This document shows positions 58,326-64,000 of a stretch of DNA of 64,000 bases, piece after piece; the first letter of the stretch is position 1; each line of letters starts with the position of its first letter. The notes below the pieces were generated by a model that searched no databases, had not been told where the DNA came from, and saw only the letters and a program-made list of their open reading frames with translations. A program made the translations under genes and the position numbers. Source of the DNA: Thermoplasma volcanium GSS1 (GTDB taxonomy: Archaea > Thermoplasmatota > Thermoplasmata > Thermoplasmatales > Thermoplasmataceae); assembly GCF_000011185.1 (NCBI RefSeq), contig NC_002689.2, positions 62,001-126,000 on the forward strand, given 5' to 3'.

Positions 58326-59469
58326 TCTTGAACTATTTATAATAACTAAAACCTTTAAAGGAATTTCTATATGGCAATTTAATAATTTTTCACTAATTTG
58401 TACTCAGTTTTATTATTTGTATGTAATATTGGATGTATAAAGATGATATAGCATATCTTATCCCTTTCTTAAAGATTTTCAATGTCTAAATTAAAAAAAA
58501 AATTCAATCGAATATTTTGAGATATTTTCAAACTAACTAGTGCCACTAAAGACTGGCCATGCTTATTGTATCGATTCTTTCCATGCCTCTTCTTCATGTT
58601 ACGTAATTACGAGTTCTAAAAAGATAACATAGGCATGGTAACATTTCTTAACAGATCTGCTATTATAGCCATTTTCCTGAATGGAAACATAAGGAAACAC
58701 CAAAAGTCAACATATTGCCCCATATTGTCCCATGCACATGTCCCATTTACTCCGAACACACCAGCAGAACCCAAATTATACTCAATTTTAGGTGTTGCAA
58801 TTTGTGTTGCAACGGTTGCAACATTATTGCGACATAGTTGCAACATGACCACCATGCGAATGTTGCAACTTGTCAGGAAACCCTTTATTATACGCATTTT
58901 TTTGTGTTGCAATAAATGAGACGTTTATTGCAACATGATTGCAACAAGTTGCAACATAGTGTTGCATATTCATTTTATCCCGTATTATTCCAATTCCATA
59001 TTTTAATTTTCATCTCCTAATTTTATTCGGTTGCAACATGATCGGTTGCAACAGTTGCAACGTGATCACCATGCAGATGTCCACTTGTCAAGAAACCCTC
59101 TATTATACGCAATTTCTTATGTTGCAATTGGTGTTGCATCATGTTGCAACATGTCACCATGAAAAAGCCAGCGTTCGTTAGAAGACCCTCTATTTTAGGC
59201 ATTTTCCGATGTTGCAACTGGTGTTGCAACGGTTGCAACATAGTGTTGCATATTCATTTTATCCCGTATTATCCTAATTCCATATTTTAATTTTCATATC
59301 CATATTTTATTTTATTGCAACATGATCGGTTGCAACATGTTGCAATCGGCCTTAATTCATGATACCGATCATGGGGATTTTTGATCCCATTTCCCCGATA
59401 ATGACCTTGCAGTTTTTCTAAAATTTTTATTCTATACAGTCCGTGATTCATGGTTGTCATGACAATTTT
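58326..59469. repeat. GTTGCAAC-rich repeat region, no convincing gene
   Basis: Between csx1 and array 2, 1,144 bases hold no frame with a recognisable product. From 58794 to 59346 the palindrome GTTGCAAC occurs 13 times exactly (58806, 58815, 58837, 58862, 58948, 59030, 59045, 59054, 59143, 59211, 59223, 59232, 59329), with several one-mismatch copies. A 66-base segment (58948-59013) recurs at 59232-59297 with two differences. On the minus strand a motif like KKxRIIEGFLTS recurs three times, so part may be a decayed repeat-coding gene. At 58525-58552 lies a degenerate CRISPR repeat. Confidence 0.8.
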
Positions 59470-60616
59470 CTTCCACACCAATTAGTACGTCTCAAACGTT
59501 ATTTGTATAATAAAGGCGTAATTGTCGGAGCTATTGCTTCCATACTAGCTAGTACATCTTAAACTGGACAATCTGCCGAAAGCAGCAAAGACTGTGAGTA
59601 CAATAAGCTTCCATACTAACTAGTACATCTTAAACGAAAAAAATCCTATTCGGCTATTTTCACTCAAATTTATATCTTCCATACTAACTAGTACATCTTA
59701 AACGACTCACGCAATGGAGATGCGGATAGTATACTTTTAAACGCTCTTCCATACTAACTAGTACATCTTAAACGCAGAGGCATATCCAAAAAAAGGCAAG
59801 GTGTAATTAGACCCTTCCATACTAACTAGTACATCTTAAACAAGGTTTTTTATTACTCGCTCTTCAGGAGCGCATGGCAGGGCCTTCCATACTAACTAGT
59901 ACATCTTAAACCAGGTACGCACAAAAAAGGAGAGCAGAATATGCAGCGGATGACTTCCATACTAACTAGTACATCTTAAACGATGTCCAATAGAGTAGAA
60001 AAAGGTGTTAGGGAGGCCCTCAGCTCTTCCATACTAACTAGTACATCTTAAACTAGAAAATACTGTTCATTGATTGCAGACCAATTGAAAGACTCTTCTT
60101 CCATACTAACTAGTACATCTTAAACAAGGGAGCAAGAGCTCTGCCTATTAAAGCTGATAAATCACATCTTCCATACTAACTAGTACATCTTAAACCAGGT
60201 TCTATGTATCTCCATTGTGATTGGCATGCAAATTCTTATTCTTCCATACTAACTAGTACATCTTAAACAACAAGGTGTATGTTCTCAATTCGGCAGCACT
60301 GCCGAATGTACTTCCATACTAACTAGTACATCTTAAACGGATATTACATGGGAAAAGAGAACATACAGAAAATACACTTCCATACTAACTAGTACATCTT
60401 AAACACGAGTATGCTACGAAATTGATTTCAGAAGTATTCGAGGACTACCTTCCATACTAACTAGTACATCTTAAACTTAGGTATATCATATTAAGGTGAA
60501 AAAATGGATAAAAAAGAACTTCCATACTAACTAGTACATCTTAAACAAGAGACTGTTAGAAAGCGGATTTATATCGGCTGTGGGGCATCTTCCATACTAA
60601 CTAGTACATCTTAAAC
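59470..60616 (-). CRISPR. CRISPR array 2 (17 repeats, 16 spacers)
   Basis: It has the same 28-base repeat as array 1, with spacers of 38-45 bases. Repeats decay leftward: the second copy (59537) has one change and the first (59470) has five. This shows that the left end is the old, leader-distal end. The leader begins at 60617. No spacer is shared with array 1. Confidence 0.98.
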
Positions 60617-60790
60617 CCGTATCAATAATTATAATAAACATAGTTATTTAAAGGTTCTCCTTAAAAAATTGTAAAAAGATCCAAAGAGAGGAAAATTTTG
60701 ATAATAAACCTCTAAAATACTAATCCCACATTAAATCTTGCGGGGATCGATTTTTTGCCCTTAGTATTTAAAGATCAATTTATATTTAGA
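60617..60790 (-). promoter_or_regulatory. Leader of CRISPR array 2
   Basis: About 172 bases are nearly identical to the leader of array 1, with scattered single differences. Divergence sets in after about 60789. Both arrays should thus be served by the same Cas1-Cas2 and transcribed alike. Confidence 0.85.
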
Positions 60791-60814
60791 TTTTGCGTAG
60801 TAATCGTTACTACA

Positions 60815-61667
60815 TTATATCCAGAAATTAGTTCCCTTGCATATTTATTGCCCTTTAACATACAATTTGCCTCCTCTTTCTTCATATTCCATAGTTAGTG
60901 TTTGCAGGCCTTTCATACGTAAGGGCATAGGCCTTCTTTTATAATTATAATGTATATCCCATGTGAAGAAATATCGCCTTTACCTCTTCATCGTATATTT
61001 TAATCTTTCTAATTTGCCGTATGTTTCAGGATGATCTATTCCTCCTAATATATGCTTTATTCCACTGTTTTCTAAATATTCCTGGAATTTATTTTTAATA
61101 CATGTGATCCCATCCCTTCCATTTGAAAAGAACTGTTTTGATCGTAAACATCTCTTCTAGTTTACAATATGTGTTTATTGCTATTTCCAATGTTTCCTCA
61201 TTGTATATATTCGTGCCTGCTGTGAATCTGGAAGCATCATACTCTATTATTAATTTCCCATCATCATTGTGCTTAGCCCATACGCCATAGTGAATTTTAG
61301 TGTTCTCTTTCATATTTTATATATCTTCCTTGATTCTTCTTATTGGTGTCTTCATTTACCATTTGTATTTTAACAATGTATTGTATATAATATTTATGTG
61401 ATATTTTTATTCCATCATCATTAAGGTATTTCTCTATTGGCAATGGCCCTGATAATGGATAATTATTCGTTACTTACTATCAATATCTCTATTAATATCT
61501 ATATTTTTTCTACGTGTTTTATATAATTGATCTTTACCGTATTCTAAGTAATTATAGTATATTTTATTTATATATCTTGCAGCCTTGTGAATAATCGCTG
61601 ATCTCTTAGATGATCACCCTTCTTCTTTTTTATTATATATTTTATTTTCTTATTGCTTAGCGCCACT
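60815..61667 (-). pseudogene. Degraded rve-type transposase (right copy)
   Basis: Reading leftward from about 61667 in shifting frames one finds an HTH part (VALSNKKIKYIIKKKK, then SSKRSAIIHKAARYINKIYY), a middle (PLPIEKYLNDDGIKISHKYY, RYIKYERENTKIHYGVWAK) and the catalytic core (GKLIIEYDASRFTAG, then KFQEYLENSGIKHILGGIDH followed by PETYGKLERL). The C-terminal piece ALTYERPA comes last. Several stops and frameshifts interrupt it. The 72-codon frame 61095-61313 is one fragment. Its end shares about 130 bases with the left remnant at 46990-47187. Confidence 0.8.
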
Positions 61668-61779
61668 TTTCTTGAATTCTTTTTTCTATATTGCAATCTT
61701 TACAGGAACTCAACTCCACATGTTATGGGCTGTAAAATTACTGGTAAACTATAAATACGTTTAAGGGCTTTTTATAACT

Positions 61780-62526
61780 ATGGTATCAAAGAAATCTTCA
61801 GAAAGCCAGGTTATAGAGATCGAAAAAAGGTCTTACAATAATCCAATAGTAATATGCGGCTTTGCAAGCTCAACTCCAACTGGGGTGCTTACGGCCAGCT
61901 ATATGATTGAGACGCTCGGTCTGCACCAGGTTGCACATTTAATATCACAGCACGTGCCGCCGGTAACCGTATTCGTGGGAGGAAAGCTTAGGCACCCATT
62001 CAGGATATATGCAAACAATTCTAATACACTTCTGGTCGCTGTATGCGAAGTTCCTATACTTACTTCGCATATATATGAAATATCAAATGCACTTATGAGC
62101 TGGCTTGAAGAAATTGGGGCCAGCGAAATAGCGGTTATAGAGGGGAGTCCCGTATCCGGCATTCCTGAAGACAGAAATGTCTATTCAGTAGCAGAAAAAA
62201 GAAGGCTTGACAAGTTAAAGAAAGTAGGCATACCTGCAGCTGAATCAGCTTTGATTGCCGGAATGGGCGGTGGAATGCTAAACGAGTGCCTTGTGAGGAG
62301 AATGTCAGGCATATCCTTTATAACGCCAACCTCAGCTGACATTCCAGATCCTGGAGCTGTTCTAAGCGTGGTTAACGCCCTGAACAAGGTTTACAACCTT
62401 AATATAGAGACTGATCTGCTTGAGCAACAGGTAAAGGAACTCAACGACCAGATAAAGAAGATAGAGGAGCAATACAAGGAGCTTCAAAACAGACAAAAAC
62501 AGGAACCACAGTCGATGTATGGATGA
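61780..62526 (+). CDS. PAC2-family proteasome assembly chaperone homologue
   Basis: The 248-residue protein has the PAC2 core: IVICGFASSTPTGVLTASYMIE, LISQHVPPVTVFVGGKLRHPF, VIEGSPVSG, ALIAGMGGGMLNECL and TPTSADIPDPGAVLSVVNALN. A C-terminal coiled coil follows (about 208-240). It ends in Met-Tyr-Gly, which fits the HbYX rule (hydrophobic-Tyr-any) by which ATPases and chaperones dock on the 20S proteasome. Archaeal PbaA-type proteins have such tails. It is translated together with the ubiquitin-like protein that follows. Confidence 0.85.
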   Translation: MVSKKSSESQVIEIEKRSYNNPIVICGFASSTPTGVLTASYMIETLGLHQVAHLISQHVPPVTVFVGGKLRHPFRIYANNSNTLLVAVCEVPILTSHIYEISNALMSWLEEIGASEIAVIEGSPVSGIPEDRNVYSVAEKRRLDKLKKVGIPAAESALIAGMGGGMLNECLVRRMSGISFITPTSADIPDPGAVLSVVNALNKVYNLNIETDLLEQQVKELNDQIKKIEEQYKELQNRQKQEPQSMYG

Positions 62527-62530
62527 TAAT

Positions 62531-62725
62531 ATGATAACGGTTAAAGGGCACATAAAGAAAAGCGTTGAAATCGATAGAGAAATGAGCGTGGGGGATATAC
62601 TTAAGGATCTTGGGCTCCCAGAGGAAGAATACGTTGTAATAGTTAATGGGAAGCCTGTATTGGCCGATCACACTGTCAAGAAGGACGACGATGTTGTCAT
62701 ATTAGAGGTCTTTTCAGGCGGATAA
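62531..62725 (+). CDS. Ubiquitin-like MoaD/Urm1-type sulfur carrier or protein modifier
   Basis: The 64-residue beta-grasp protein ends in VFSGG, the di-glycine tail used for thiocarboxylate formation or protein conjugation. ATG 62531 follows GGATGAT by four bases. ATG 62519, inside the end of the upstream gene, would add four residues and has no such site. It appears to be the counterpart of the T. acidophilum MoaD/Urm1-like protein. It could serve MoaE (at 23663), tRNA thiolation or modification of proteasome substrates. Its coupling to a PAC2 gene favours the last. Confidence 0.85.
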   Translation: MITVKGHIKKSVEIDREMSVGDILKDLGLPEEEYVVIVNGKPVLADHTVKKDDDVVILEVFSGG

Positions 62726-64000
62726 AGAGTTAAGGCCGCCAAAGGCTTCCTCAGAAAAGAATCGATCGAGTACTCGTATCCTTCCTTTTATTTCTTCAAA
62801 CTTCTGGACTTTTATGGTATTCTTTAACTTATCGAGATTTTTTCCTATGGAATACTTGCTTATGTTTGATAATACAATTTCCTCCGGCGTTTTTCTCTCC
62901 TCGACAGTATCAACGTAGAGCCTGTTCCCTACCAGGTAAGGGCCCCTAGATCTTTCACGTGTTAGCCATTTTTTTATGAAATCAATGGAATTAGAAGTAT
63001 CGGCGGGAGGCCCAACGTGGATCCTGATAGAATCACTAATGAACTTTCTTGTTTCAATCAATACGTATATCCTATCAGCTACATCTATTGCGCTTCCAAC
63101 AGGCTCCATGTTGTATTCTTCCATTAATCTTAAGAGTGCAAGCTTAAATTTGTAGATCTGCGGGTACAAAACATCATCTGTTAGGTCTGGCTTTTCTATT
63201 GAATATATCCTTATGCATGTCCCCCTATCATGGTATTTAGGCTTGATCGGTTTCCTCTCAAGATCAAAAAAACTTTCTGAAGGATTATCGAGAAACATCT
63301 TGGAAGCGATCCTCATCCTTGAAAGGCTCTCAAGGCTAACGGCTGATGCAACATTTCTATCAGGATCTACAGGATCTATGAGAACCATTGGATCTTCGAA
63401 CCTTTCATCATCGTCTATCTTAAGGCGGCCTCTCGTAGTTGAGAATAGCCTAAGCACGTTTTCGAAGTTACCGTATCTTATAATCAGCAGCTCACACAGA
63501 TAACCAGAAAAACCATAGGTACGGGCCTCTGCTCCGTAGACACCGACAGACTTCATGAACACCTTCAACAGCCTTACCTGATCCTTGGAAGCGCCGTCAA
63601 GCTTCTCATTCACATAACGCGTGTGCAAGAGCGTGCGGTCAACAGCACTTATCTTCTTTTGCCCAAATTCCATTTTAAAACAAGGTACAACATCGATCTT
63701 TATTCCATCAATTTCTCCAGATACGTAGGGATGTTCTGCATATTTCTCCTTTCCATTGGGTAGAAGATCGTGGCCGATGGAAAGCCCTAGTTTCTCCATG
63801 ATTTTTTCTTCATAGTCCCTATCAAATGCTATGAACAGGTCAAGGTCCCCGTCCTTCAGGTTGGTACCTTTCGCGTATGAACCAACTAAAACTGGATCGG
63901 CCCTAATATTCTTATGTCTGCATATTTCTGAAGCACGCGTAGTAAGGTACTCTGATATGCTCTTGAGCTTTTGGAGCTCTTGCTCATCTGGCCTGTACCT
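62714..64000 (-). CDS. cca: CCA-adding enzyme (archaeal class I), cut by window edge
   Basis: The enzyme adds CCA to tRNA 3' ends, needed because the two tRNA genes here do not encode it. The visible 428 residues start inside the N-terminal helix. The nucleotidyltransferase motif VLVGSYAKGTNLKDGDLDLF lies at about residues 42-61, with the two catalytic Asp. KIDVVPCFKM supplies the third carboxylate. The central VRLLKVFMKSVGVYGAEARTYG and LCELLIIRYG follow, then the tail domain. Only the first residues lie beyond base 64000. It converges with the ubiquitin-like gene with a 12-base overlap. Confidence 0.95.
   Translation of the reverse strand, partial: RYRPDEQELQKLKSISEYLTTRASEICRHKNIRADPVLVGSYAKGTNLKDGDLDLFIAFDRDYEEKIMEKLGLSIGHDLLPNGKEKYAEHPYVSGEIDGIKIDVVPCFKMEFGQKKISAVDRTLLHTRYVNEKLDGASKDQVRLLKVFMKSVGVYGAEARTYGFSGYLCELLIIRYGNFENVLRLFSTTRGRLKIDDDERFEDPMVLIDPVDPDRNVASAVSLESLSRMRIASKMFLDNPSESFFDLERKPIKPKYHDRGTCIRIYSIEKPDLTDDVLYPQIYKFKLALLRLMEEYNMEPVGSAIDVADRIYVLIETRKFISDSIRIHVGPPADTSNSIDFIKKWLTRERSRGPYLVGNRLYVDTVEERKTPEEIVLSNISKYSIGKNLDKLKNTIKVQKFEEIKGRIRVLDRFFSEEAFGGLNSLSA

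Noticed and set aside
58616-58919. Open frames of 98 (minus) and 94 (plus) codons in the GTTGCAAC region
   Set aside because: Both cover the same repeat DNA, have no ribosome site and no recognisable domain. They are better read as repeat sequence, with the minus-strand peptide repeats noted as a finding.
59023-59241. 72-codon minus-strand frame rich in Gln, His and Leu
   Set aside because: It arises from the GTTGCAAC repeats read in one frame. The repeated peptide is of interest but no intact gene can be supported.
61095-61313. 72-codon frame as an independent small gene
   Set aside because: Its peptide is one piece of the transposase core that continues in another frame, so it is part of the pseudogene.

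Overview
The window comes from a Thermoplasma genome, and the CRISPR repeat and gene content fit T. volcanium best. The pointers are a 23S rRNA gene standing alone (no 16S or 5S next to it), a cobalamin-dependent ribonucleotide reductase, a complete 2-oxoacid dehydrogenase operon, a bd-type oxidase, mannonate dehydratase beside an AldT-like sugar dehydrogenase, an archaeal D-aminoacyl-tRNA deacylase, Tsr3, and an archaeal CCA-adding enzyme. All names rest on reading the proteins and motifs; no database was searched.

Positions 1-24,000 hold mostly housekeeping and metabolic genes. They include superoxide dismutase, an Ogg2-type DNA glycosylase, tRNA-Leu(GAG), a phosphate transporter whose DUF47/PhoU-like partner is broken by a frameshift, MarC, ThpR, a thiolase/DUF35 pair and an MFS transporter. 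A three-gene cluster of unknown pathway follows (threonine-synthase-like enzyme, DUF1611, PP-loop protein), then a convergent mannose-oxidation pair (mannonate dehydratase and SDR). After these come Tsr3 and DtdA, a CobD-like aminotransferase, a coiled-coil protein, a sugar nucleotidyltransferase, CydAB, TenA, tRNA-Gln(TTG) and MoaE.

Positions 24,340-27,280 hold the 23S rRNA, enclosed by a complementary processing stem. Positions 27,390-46,870 hold an Mrp/Nbp35 ATPase, a folate one-carbon group (formiminotransferase, cyclodeaminase, formate-THF ligase), class II RNR with a 12-bp-periodic operator-like repeat upstream, a metallo-beta-lactamase protein, a ClC channel, a glycosyltransferase, an orphan ComB homologue, a K+ channel, cobalamin adenosyltransferase, the E1alpha-E1beta-E2-E3 operon, methionine aminopeptidase and a DUF3834-like protein.

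Positions 46,990-61,670 are the accessory region: a type III-A (Csm) CRISPR-Cas locus. A nine-gene leftward operon (cas6-csm1-csm2-csm3-csm4-csm5-CARF-cas1-cas2) diverges from a csx1 gene. Two arrays (19 and 17 repeats) share the same repeat and nearly the same leader, and both are transcribed leftward. The block is bounded on both sides by decayed remnants of the same transposase family in the same orientation. Between csx1 and array 2 lies about 1.1 kb without a convincing gene that carries 13 exact copies of the palindrome GTTGCAAC. Csx1 has Tyr where the HEPN catalytic His is expected.

Positions 61,780-64,000 return to core genes: a PAC2-type proteasome-assembly-chaperone homologue with a C-terminal HbYX-like tail, a ubiquitin-like MoaD/Urm1 protein coupled to it, and the CCA-adding enzyme, cut by the window edge.
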